Assembly (NCBI GenBank): GCA_913061275.1
Contig: CAJXSR010000010.1
Location: 1-64,000, forward strand
DNA: 64,000 nucleotides
Direction: 5' to 3'
Origin: an uncultured Paracoccaceae bacterium
GTDB taxonomy: Bacteria > Pseudomonadota > Alphaproteobacteria > Rhodobacterales > Rhodobacteraceae
The notes beneath the pieces are model-generated. The model was given only the letters and a program-made list of their open reading frames with translations, was not told where the DNA came from and made no database searches. The position numbers were made by a program, and so were the translations under genes. The number at the start of each line of letters is the position of its first letter. Positions within the stretch are counted from its first letter, which is position 1. Shown here one piece after another: positions 57,315-64,000 of this stretch.

Positions 57315-57674
57315 TTAACCAATATGGGCTTTATAGGCGTCTTCATCCATTAATGCGTCCATTTCAGACGGATCACTTAACTTCATCTTGAAAATCCATG
57401 CACCTTCTTGCGGGTCTTCGTTGATAAGCCCAGGGTTTTCGGTCAAAGCTTCATTCACTTCAACAATTTCACCATCCAGTGGTGCTAGAATATCAGACGC
57501 GGCTTTGACGCTTTCGATCACTACAACATCATCGTCTTTAGCTACTTCTGTGTCTGCTTCTGGCAGTTCCACAAAAACAATCTCACCCAATGCTTCTGCT
57601 GCATGTGCAGTGATGCCAACAATAACAACGTCACCATCTTTGCGTAACCATTCGTGCTCTTCTGTAAATTTCAT
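57315..57674 (-). CDS. gcvH: Glycine cleavage system H protein
   Basis: A 119-residue lipoyl carrier. The lipoylated Lys is in [20 protein letters not shown], followed by the usual [17 protein letters not shown]. It shuttles the aminomethyl group from GcvP to GcvT. GGAGAG lies seven bases before ATG and gcvT ends 21 bp upstream. Confidence 0.97.
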   Translation of the reverse strand: MKFTEEHEWLRKDGDVVIVGITAHAAEALGEIVFVELPEADTEVAKDDDVVVIESVKAASDILAPLDGEIVEVNEALTENPGLINEDPQEGAWIFKMKLSDPSEMDALMDEDAYKAHIG

Positions 57675-57695
57675 GTGTTCTCTCCTTCGTTAGAC

Positions 57696-58826
57696 TTATC
57701 GTTTAAAGTTTGCTGGTGTGAACGGCATCGCCGCCACGGTTGCGGGCATGCGTTTACCGCGTACTTCCGCAAATATTTCTGTGCCGATTGTTGACAGTTC
57801 TTTGGGAACATATCCCATGGCCACTGGGGCCTGCACAGTGGGGCCAAAACCACCCGAGGTGATTTCACCGATCGGGTCGGTGGACGTTTCATCGGCAAAC
57901 AGAACCGTGTGACCACGCATTGGTGCGCGCCCTGATGGCTGAATGCCGACGCGTTTGCGCGACGCCCCGTTTACCATCTGCCCTAGGATCACATCAGCAC
58001 CTGGAAACCCGCCTGCACGTTCGCCATCTGCACGGCGCACTTTTTGAATGGCCCAAAGCAAAGCTGCTTCTACAGGGGTCGTGCCAGTATCAATGTCATT
58101 ACCATAAAGGCAAAGCCCGCCTTCCAAACGCAAGCTGTCACGCGCACCTAGACCGATGGGTTCGACTTCTTCCATCGCAAGCAATGCCTCGGCTAATGCA
58201 ACGGCTTTGTCGTTCGGCACTGAGATTTCATACCCATCTTCGCCGGTATAACCAGAGCGTGATACCCAGCATTCAGCACCCAAAATTTCGGTTGTTACCA
58301 CATCCATAAACTTCATCGCTGCCACATCACTTGAAAGCCGTGCTAAAGCCGCTTCAGACGCAGGGCCCTGCAAAGCCAGCAAGGCGCGGTCTTCGATCAC
58401 TTCGATGTCACAAGCATCCGACAGATGCGCCCGCATATGGGCAATGTCAGCATCTTTACAGGCCGCATTGACCACCAGAAACAAATGATCACCGCGATTA
58501 GCCACCATAAGATCGTCTAGTATGCCACCGTTTTCATTGGTGAAAAACGCATAACGTTGGCGGTTTTCAGCAACACCTGCAATGCTCATCGGTACAAGCG
58601 TTTCCAGTGCAAGGGCAGCATCGCGCGTATCACCGGATTTTGCCCGCAAGATCACCTGCCCCATGTGGCTTACATCAAACAGCCCTGATTGTTCACGCGT
58701 ATGGTTATGCTCTTTCATCACGCCCATGGGATATTGCACAGGCATATCGTAACCCGCAAAAGGCACCATTTTGCCCCCTAAAGACACGTGCAAATCAAAA
58801 AGCGGTGTTTGTAATAATTCAGTCAT
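57696..58826 (-). CDS. gcvT: Glycine cleavage system T protein (aminomethyltransferase)
   Basis: A 376-residue folate-dependent aminomethyltransferase. FDVSHMGQVILRAKSGD holds the conserved Asp, GYTGEDGYEISVP and the C-terminal ITSGGFGPTVQAPVAMGYV are standard. It releases ammonia and makes 5,10-methylene-tetrahydrofolate. It is first in the operon and lies just after a two-aptamer glycine riboswitch. Confidence 0.97.
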   Translation of the reverse strand: MTELLQTPLFDLHVSLGGKMVPFAGYDMPVQYPMGVMKEHNHTREQSGLFDVSHMGQVILRAKSGDTRDAALALETLVPMSIAGVAENRQRYAFFTNENGGILDDLMVANRGDHLFLVVNAACKDADIAHMRAHLSDACDIEVIEDRALLALQGPASEAALARLSSDVAAMKFMDVVTTEILGAECWVSRSGYTGEDGYEISVPNDKAVALAEALLAMEEVEPIGLGARDSLRLEGGLCLYGNDIDTGTTPVEAALLWAIQKVRRADGERAGGFPGADVILGQMVNGASRKRVGIQPSGRAPMRGHTVLFADETSTDPIGEITSGGFGPTVQAPVAMGYVPKELSTIGTEIFAEVRGKRMPATVAAMPFTPANFKR

Positions 58827-58871
58827 GGCACCCTACCCCTTTGGTATCGGCCGGGATCATCCCAGCACTTT

Positions 58872-59034
58872 GGTGCCCCCTCTGTCCTACTTGCCTGAGA
58901 TCGCTATCCCGTCGGCGGGTGCAGTGCGCACCACTCTCCAGAGTTGTGAAAAACAACGGTCCGTTGTGCCTGAGAGTTTCCGAGGCGGTTGCTCCTTCGG
59001 CCCTGACAAAAATGTCAGCGTCTCCCGATGTTTT
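58872..59034 (-). promoter_or_regulatory. Tandem glycine riboswitch upstream of gcvT
   Basis: The reverse strand shows two glycine aptamers in series. The first contains GCCGAAGGAGCAA, AACTCTCAGGC and ACTCTGGAGAG (about 58946-59030); the second contains CGCCGACGGGATAGC, ATCTCAGGC and GGACAGAGGGGG closed by GGTGC/GCACC (about 58872-58940). The end lies 45 bp before the gcvT start. Such elements usually turn the gcv operon on when glycine is high. Confidence 0.93.
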
Positions 59035-59167
59035 CGAGCATCAACTTATGAGATGTTAAGGATTCGGGCAAGCCTATAATGTGTACGGCTGCATACACGT
59101 TTTGGTGTTAAGTTAATCGCGGCTGTCCGGGACAAAAATGCCGTTACATCCTTGGAAAGTAGTCACT

Positions 59168-59677
59168 TCAGTATCCACAATCTGTGTAATTAGACGCAAG
59201 ACATTTGGCGACTAGAGCATCTACTTTTTCCTGATGACTTGGGTTAGAGGCATGCTTTGCTATCATGTCTATATTCTCTGTTATAGCGCGTTCGTCACCG
59301 TTCATCGCAGATATAGCCATCCACATACTCGCTAACACTGGATCACTTTCAACAGCGTAACTAATGGTGTAGTTTTTAGATACATAATACTGACCAAACG
59401 CATTACCTTGCGTGGCAGTTTTGACGAAATATTTATGAGCTGTTTTAGGCTCCCAAATGCCCAGCTCGCCTCGGTCATATATTAGACCTAGCACATTGGT
59501 GGCTTCTATATCACCTGCGTCTGACATCTCTTTCCAAGTGGATATTGGAATCTTATCCGTAAATACACCTGTGACGTATCTATCTAATGTGTCTTTTACT
59601 TCACCAGCGTTAGCATAGGTTGTTGCGATTAACCCTGCAAGAAGAGCGGCGGGAAACATTTTCAGTTCAGTAAACAT
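59168..59677 (-). CDS. Exported Sel1/TPR-like small protein
   Basis: A protein of about 169 residues from the ATG at 59677 (GGAA upstream) with a signal peptide ending TYANA. The mature part has Sel1-like helical pairs (GDIEATNVLGLIYDRGELGI, then HKYFVKTATQGNAFGQYYVS, and ASMWMAISAMNG). Such repeats bind proteins in the periplasm. An in-frame start 18 codons earlier is possible but adds a hydrophilic stretch before the signal. The function is unknown. Confidence 0.65.
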   Translation of the reverse strand: MFTELKMFPAALLAGLIATTYANAGEVKDTLDRYVTGVFTDKIPISTWKEMSDAGDIEATNVLGLIYDRGELGIWEPKTAHKYFVKTATQGNAFGQYYVSKNYTISYAVESDPVLASMWMAISAMNGDERAITENIDMIAKHASNPSHQEKVDALVAKCLASNYTDCGY

Positions 59678-59803
59678 AGTCGCGTTCCGTTTTAAGGTTT
59701 CGATACAGAATATATATTTAGCCCTTTTCATATATCAAGAGGCTTACATATAGTTAACTTGTGCATATTAAATTGAGGAAGCAGCAATCATAAATATCCA
59801 CAC

Positions 59804-60114
59804 TCAAAATACTAAAATTCCTTTTTCCGTTATCACCGCATTCAGCGGAAAGTCGGTTTCCTAGCGTGGCACCAGCAGCACTTCCTGATCTGAATAGGCA
59901 TACCCCATGGCCTGCACATCCTTCAACGCCGATATTTGTTAGAACTACGGTCATAAAACCCGCCGCCGTAGCCCATGCGATACCCATGCATATCAAACGC
60001 CAGCAAAGGAATGATGACAAGGTCAGGGATCAATTTTATGCCATCTTTAGGAATGTAAGCGCCAAATGCCCCTGCAACCATCTCTGTTTCAGGCGTCCAA
60101 TGGTGAAACTAAGT
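59804..60114 (-). pseudogene. 5-formyltetrahydrofolate cyclo-ligase, C-terminal remnant
   Basis: The reverse strand reads FHHWTPETEMVAGAFGAYIP, then IPLLAFDMHGYRMGYGGGFY and DRSSN, the conserved core of 5-FCL (YgfA), and after a frameshift AMGYAYSDQEVLLVP, an internal stop, and ETDFPLNAVITEKGILVF. The N-terminal half is absent. It is a clear pseudogene with at least one frameshift and one stop. The enzyme recycles 5-formyl-THF, a by-product linked to glycine cleavage, so its position beside gcv is meaningful. A divergent dehydratase gene begins 39 bp away. Confidence 0.85.
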
Positions 60115-60152
60115 ATTAAATGTGCCAAAGTCGCAGAAAAAAGGATGATTCT

Positions 60153-61121
60153 TTGCAAAAGATATTAGACATCACACTCGAAGGGATCATTCAGGCATCT
60201 GGGCTTATCAAACCTGAGTTTCTAAATACGCCGCTTCATCGTAATTTATCTTTCGATGCAACACCATCTCTTAACCTCACATTAAAGGATGAAACGGCTT
60301 CACCAATCTGCTGTTTCAAGGGACGCGGAACGGATTATTTCGCGAATACATTTGCAGCAAAGTCACCTGTCGTTGTTTGCGCTTCTGCAGGGAATTTTGG
60401 CCAAGGCCTAGCTATGGCGATGCATCGCCGTGGTGGTAAGGCCATCATTTTTGCCGCAACAAACGCCAGCCCATTGAAAATTACACGGATGAAAGAACTT
60501 GGTGGCGAAGTCATACTAGACGGTCATGATTTCGATGAAGCAAATGATGCAGCCCGAACCTATGCTAAGGAAAAAGGTCTGCCTTTTGTTGAAGATGCGG
60601 CATTCGCAGAGATTGCGGAAGGGGCTGGAACGCTCGCAAAAGAGATGACTGATGCAGGGGCAGAGTTTGACGCAATCTACATCCCAGTTGGTGGCGGTGC
60701 GCTTATCAATGGTGTTGGCACTTGGTTAAAGCATGCACGTCCTGACGTGAAGGTAATCGGCGTTTGCGCCGAAGGGGCACCATCGCTTGCGGTATCATGG
60801 CAAGAGCGCAAGGTGGTGGAAACCGAAACGGTAAACACTTTCGCCGATGGTATAGCAATACGCACCCCTGCAATGCCTACCATTCAACATATGATGAAAG
60901 TCGTTGACGACTTCGTTTTAGTGAGTGACGCGCAAATTCTTGATGCCATGCGAATGACACATCACGCGACTGGCATTCGACCTGAACCTTCTGGTGCAGC
61001 AGGCGTGGCTGCCATTATTAAAGATGCGGAAATTCGTGACTTCAAACGCCCTGCATCTTTGATCTGTGGCTCAAACGTTCCTGAGGACAAAATGACTGAC
61101 TGGTTTGGGACGGTTCAGTAA
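60153..61121 (+). CDS. Serine/threonine dehydratase-like PLP enzyme
   Basis: A protein of about 322 residues, fold-type II. The PLP lysine is in CCFKGRGTDYF, followed by CASAGNFGQGLAMA (substrate loop) and the phosphate-binding PVGGGALINGVGT. It resembles threonine/serine dehydratases and serine racemases of the ilvA type without the regulatory domain. A TTG start at 60153 with AAGGA seven bases upstream is preferred; the in-frame ATG at 60120 has no ribosome site. It sits beside the broken 5-FCL gene and may deaminate serine or threonine. Confidence 0.85.
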   Translation: MQKILDITLEGIIQASGLIKPEFLNTPLHRNLSFDATPSLNLTLKDETASPICCFKGRGTDYFANTFAAKSPVVVCASAGNFGQGLAMAMHRRGGKAIIFAATNASPLKITRMKELGGEVILDGHDFDEANDAARTYAKEKGLPFVEDAAFAEIAEGAGTLAKEMTDAGAEFDAIYIPVGGGALINGVGTWLKHARPDVKVIGVCAEGAPSLAVSWQERKVVETETVNTFADGIAIRTPAMPTIQHMMKVVDDFVLVSDAQILDAMRMTHHATGIRPEPSGAAGVAAIIKDAEIRDFKRPASLICGSNVPEDKMTDWFGTVQ

Positions 61122-61158
61122 GTAAATTGGGTGCAAGCCAACAGGCCTTCATCTAAGT

Positions 61159-62898
61159 CTAATACCCCTCTACCGAAGACCCCGTACGCCGTAAATCTGT
61201 TGACCCCAACAGTACCCCCGTTTCGGGATCAACCATGATAGATTGCACGGCTCCCATCGTGCGTTTGGTCACCACATCATGGCCTTTGGCGCGTAGGATA
61301 GCTTTGGTGTCGGCACTGATGCCCTCTTCCACACGCAGCTCATCAGGCAGCCATTGATGGTGGATGCGCGGCGCATTGGTGGCCTCTGCTATGTTCATGC
61401 CGTGATCTAGCACGTTCATGATGATCTGTAGTGTGGTGGTGATAATGCGTGAGCCACCTGGGCTGCCAGTGACCAGAAAAACCTTACCGTCTTTCATCAC
61501 TATTGTCGGGCTCATCGATGACAAAGGGCGTTTTCCTGCCTCTACAGCATTGGCGTCACCACCAATTAGGCCGTAAGCATTGGCCACACCTGACTTGGCA
61601 GAAAAATCATCCATTTCGTTGTTCATCAACACACCTGTGCCAGTTGCCACAATGCCCGACCCATAGGAAAAGTTGATGGTGTAGGTGTTAGACACCGCAT
61701 TACCGAAGCGATCTACAACCGAATAATGCGTGGTTTCATTGCTCTCATAAGGTGTAAGCGTGTTTGCCTTCACATCCGCCGCAGGGCGTGCTTTGCCCAT
61801 ATCAATGGCGGTACGAATGTCGCTGGCGTATTTTTTATCTGTCAACTCTTTTACAGGCACATCAACAAAATCCGCGTCACCCAGATAGGTTGCACGATCT
61901 GCATATGCTTGCTTCATCGCTTCTGCCATCAGATGGATGGTTTGGGCGGAATTCGCACCCAAATCGGTAATGGGATACCCTTCCAGCGTGTTCAGGATTT
62001 GCACAATATGCGTGCCACCTGAACTGGGCGGCGGCATGGAATGGATGTTATATCCACGATATGTCCCGCTGACAGTATCGCGCATAACGGGGCGATATGC
62101 GTTCATATCAGCCAAAGTAATCACACCCTCTGCTTTCTGCACTGACGTCGCAATTTTTTGTGCCGTTTCACCTTTATAGAAACCGTCAGCACCAAATTCA
62201 GAAATCAATTCAAGCGTTTGGGCCAGATCGGGTTGTTTAAATACCTCACCCACTTCATAAAATCCGCCATCAGGCTTATAAAAAACAGCAGCGGTTTGCG
62301 GCCAACGTTTTAAGCGTTCCTCGGCACGTTTTAGGTTGTTTGACAGGCTTTGCGTCACCACTATGCCGTCACGTGCCAGTTTGATCGCAGGTGCGATCAC
62401 ATCTGCCAGTGGCATTAAGCCATATTGTTCTAAGGCCATGACCATTCCCGCTACGGTTCCCGGCACACCTGTTGCCAATCCATGAAACCGTGAGCGGTTT
62501 TTGACAGGGTTTCCATCCGCATCCAGATACATATCCTTAAACGCGGCCTTTGGGGCCATTTCACGGTAATCTATCGCCTTTGTTGCACCCGCTTTGGCAT
62601 TATGCACAATCATAAAACCGCCGCCGCCCAGATTACCCGCGCGCGGCAAGGTCACGGCCAGTGCAAAGCCCACGGCCACACTGGCGTCCACCGCATTGCC
62701 GCCTGCCTGAAGGATGCCCAATCCAACCTGTGCTGCAACTTTTTCTTGGGCGGCCACCATACCATGTGCAGCCACTTCGGGATGCACCCGATCAAGCCCG
62801 CTATAAATGGCCGAGGTTTGTGCCACGGTATTTGTGCCAGACACTGCCAATGCAATGGCCGAAAACAAAGATAAGAATTTTCGTTTGGATAAGGTCAT
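61159..62898 (-). CDS. ggt: Gamma-glutamyltransferase
   Basis: A 579-residue periplasmic Ntn-hydrolase precursor with a signal peptide (1-26). The self-cleavage and catalytic Thr389 is in ESNETTHYSVVDRFGN, and the glutathione-binding segments YREMAPKAAF and PPPSSGGTHIV are present. It cleaves gamma-glutamyl bonds of glutathione and related peptides. It is convergent with the dehydratase gene. With gor and the gamma-glutamyl enzymes of the puu-like operon, the window has several gamma-glutamyl functions, not linked in one operon. Confidence 0.95.
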   Translation of the reverse strand: MTLSKRKFLSLFSAIALAVSGTNTVAQTSAIYSGLDRVHPEVAAHGMVAAQEKVAAQVGLGILQAGGNAVDASVAVGFALAVTLPRAGNLGGGGFMIVHNAKAGATKAIDYREMAPKAAFKDMYLDADGNPVKNRSRFHGLATGVPGTVAGMVMALEQYGLMPLADVIAPAIKLARDGIVVTQSLSNNLKRAEERLKRWPQTAAVFYKPDGGFYEVGEVFKQPDLAQTLELISEFGADGFYKGETAQKIATSVQKAEGVITLADMNAYRPVMRDTVSGTYRGYNIHSMPPPSSGGTHIVQILNTLEGYPITDLGANSAQTIHLMAEAMKQAYADRATYLGDADFVDVPVKELTDKKYASDIRTAIDMGKARPAADVKANTLTPYESNETTHYSVVDRFGNAVSNTYTINFSYGSGIVATGTGVLMNNEMDDFSAKSGVANAYGLIGGDANAVEAGKRPLSSMSPTIVMKDGKVFLVTGSPGGSRIITTTLQIIMNVLDHGMNIAEATNAPRIHHQWLPDELRVEEGISADTKAILRAKGHDVVTKRTMGAVQSIMVDPETGVLLGSTDLRRTGSSVEGY

Positions 62899-62940
62899 AT
62901 TGAAAACTATAGCGCAGAATTTAATCTAGGCCAGTAGAGA

Positions 62941-63381
62941 TCACCAAAACAGTTTAAACATCCCTAAGATTGCCATATAGCGCAGAGTTTTTGACAGGGC
63001 GACCAAACCCAAAAAACGCCAAAACCGCATTTGCATTACGCCTGCTGCAAAGGTTAATGGATCACCGATGATCGGCATCCATGCCAATAGCAGTGACCCT
63101 TGTCCCCAACGCGCAAACCAGCCTTGTGCTTTCGTCAGTTCTGCTTGCGAGATCGGAAACCACTTGTGATCTTGGTATTGCAGCGCAAAGCAACCCAGCC
63201 AGTAATTCAGTACAGAACCTAGTGTGTTACCGATACTTGCAACGACTAAAAGTGTTAAAATAGAATGCTGTGTCAAAGCCGCCATACCCAGCAATGCTGC
63301 CTCGGAACCACCCGGTAGCAAGGTTGCGGCAGAAAATGCCACCACAAATAAACCCGTTAACTGCCAAATTGCATCAAACAT
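62941..63381 (-). CDS. YqaA-family membrane protein (SNARE-associated/DedA-like)
   Basis: A 146-residue protein with about four membrane segments. SEAALLGMAALTQHSILTLL and VASIGNTLGSVLNYWLGCFA match the YqaA branch of the DedA/VTT superfamily, along with WFARWGQGSLLLAWMPIIGD. The role of YqaA is not settled, possibly in lipid or envelope homeostasis. It follows 42 bp upstream of ggt on the same strand. The ribosome site is weak. Confidence 0.85.
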   Translation of the reverse strand: MFDAIWQLTGLFVVAFSAATLLPGGSEAALLGMAALTQHSILTLLVVASIGNTLGSVLNYWLGCFALQYQDHKWFPISQAELTKAQGWFARWGQGSLLLAWMPIIGDPLTFAAGVMQMRFWRFLGLVALSKTLRYMAILGMFKLFW

Positions 63382-63527
63382 TATATGTACCGTTGTACAG
63401 GAGGGTGGTGGGCGATCATAATATCGCTCTGAATGGGAAGGAATCCTTTAAAAATATGAAGCCCTTTCCTACAATTCACTGAAAAAATGGACGGGTTTGT
63501 AACAGACATAAACGCTATCAAATAAAA

Positions 63528-63890
63528 TTACATTATATCATCGACAGTAAGCCCAAGAGCGTCAGCCAAGGCTTTAACTGTCTCATAGCGTGGTTTTACA
63601 ACACCGCGAATAATATCGGATACAGTACTTGGCCGTTGTCCTGCGCGGCGCGCCAGTTCACTTTGCGAAAACCCAATCGCTTCGCACCAGGCAGCCATTG
63701 GGTGCAACTCTCCAACGATAAGCTTGCTAACAAGATCAGATGGCATTGTTGGGGTGGCGCGGTCTTGGTCTAATGCGTCAGCTAATAGGGCACGGTCAGT
63801 CGCATCCTCTTTGGCCGCAATAAGGGCCTCATAATCTGCGCGGGGTAAGACAACCATTTCGTCACCCGCTGGAGTTCTTGCAATGTGCAT
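63528..63890 (-). CDS. XRE-type HTH antitoxin
   Basis: A 120-residue protein with a C-terminal Cro/C1-type helix-turn-helix (about 68-118; IGFSQSELARRAGQRPSTVS, then VKPRYETVKALADALG). The N-terminus (MVVLPRADYEALIAAKEDAT) resembles antitoxins of the RelB/HigA kind. It follows the RelE-like toxin gene by 10 bp with AGGAGG as ribosome site. It should neutralise the toxin and repress the pair's own promoter. Confidence 0.88.
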   Translation of the reverse strand: MHIARTPAGDEMVVLPRADYEALIAAKEDATDRALLADALDQDRATPTMPSDLVSKLIVGELHPMAAWCEAIGFSQSELARRAGQRPSTVSDIIRGVVKPRYETVKALADALGLTVDDIM

Positions 63891-63900
63891 ATGTTACCTC

Positions 63901-64000
63901 CTATTGGTAAATGTCTTTGCGATGAGCAATCTTAACAACAAGCATGTTGCCTTCGATCTGAAAAATGGCGCGGTAGTTGCCGTAGCGCAATCGATACGCA
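63901..64000 (-). CDS. RelE/ParE-family toxin (C-terminus, cut by window edge)
   Basis: The last 32 codons are present, AYRLRYGNYRAIFQIEGNML, then VVKIAHRKDIYQ-stop, a typical RelE/ParE C-terminus. The rest lies beyond the right edge. It precedes the HTH antitoxin, so this is a toxin-first type II module. The toxin would cleave mRNA at ribosomes or block gyrase; the branch cannot be told from this fragment. Confidence 0.85.
   Translation of the reverse strand, partial: AYRLRYGNYRAIFQIEGNMLVVKIAHRKDIYQ

Overview
The window looks like chromosomal DNA of a marine alphaproteobacterium of the Rhodobacterales (Roseobacter group), with GC near one half by eye, low for that group. The evidence is gene content and order: fused formate dehydrogenase beta subunit, xseA-purD-ferredoxin, hflK-hflC-DUF2065-Do protease, purA-DUF2842, hisB-hisH-hisA-hisF-hisE, glycine-riboswitch-gcvTHP, a Hint/RTX exoprotein and a puu-like putrescine operon. 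The genus is not certain; an Amylibacter-like low-GC roseobacter is a guess. I see no rRNA, tRNA or CRISPR.

Layout. 1-24157 is mostly core: ftsY start (cut by the left edge), lytic transglycosylase, lysoplasmalogenase-like protein, orphan formate dehydrogenase beta subunit, AlkB-like monooxygenase, xseA, purD, ferredoxin, the Do protease/HflKC membrane-proteolysis block, glutathione reductase, rpiA, sdaA, thiamine diphosphokinase, purA, secG and pyrG. 24158-27361 is an accessory cassette (rhodanese, glutamine amidotransferase, frameshifted histidine ammonia-lyase) that ends in a second, diverged copy of the last 23 codons of pyrG. It is followed by a strongly folded 89-nt element and a TPR gene with near-identical 126-bp repeats. 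29072-43023 holds a Hint/RTX exoprotein, an IclR-like regulator, a TerB-like protein, glutaryl-CoA dehydrogenase, the puu-like operon, a D-amino-acid-dehydrogenase-like gene with a LysR regulator, and small unknowns. 43317-48204 is a MarR-GNAT fusion and the his operon.

48476-61121 is an amino-acid region built around the riboswitch-controlled glycine cleavage operon gcvT-gcvH-gcvP. Downstream of gcvP lie, in the same direction, a racemase, then a decayed gcvP 3' end, then an EamA exporter and a rhodanese, then a second decayed gcvP 3' end. Upstream, next to a serine/threonine dehydratase, is the broken 3' half of a 5-formyltetrahydrofolate cyclo-ligase gene. The right end has gamma-glutamyltransferase, a YqaA-like membrane protein and a RelE/HTH toxin-antitoxin pair cut by the window edge.

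The most interesting signal is the recurring pattern of housekeeping gene, then cargo genes, then an extra 3' tail of the same housekeeping gene. It occurs once at pyrG and twice in series at gcvP, and two of the tails begin exactly at a cargo stop codon. This suggests that this chromosome gains metabolic cassettes behind conserved genes by a recombination route that duplicates or displaces the host gene's 3' end, with no integrase visible nearby. Other items worth checking are several long perfect palindromes (32171, 44278, 48332), a two-way terminator hidden in hisH codons, and an 11-bp-phased repeat at 28945.
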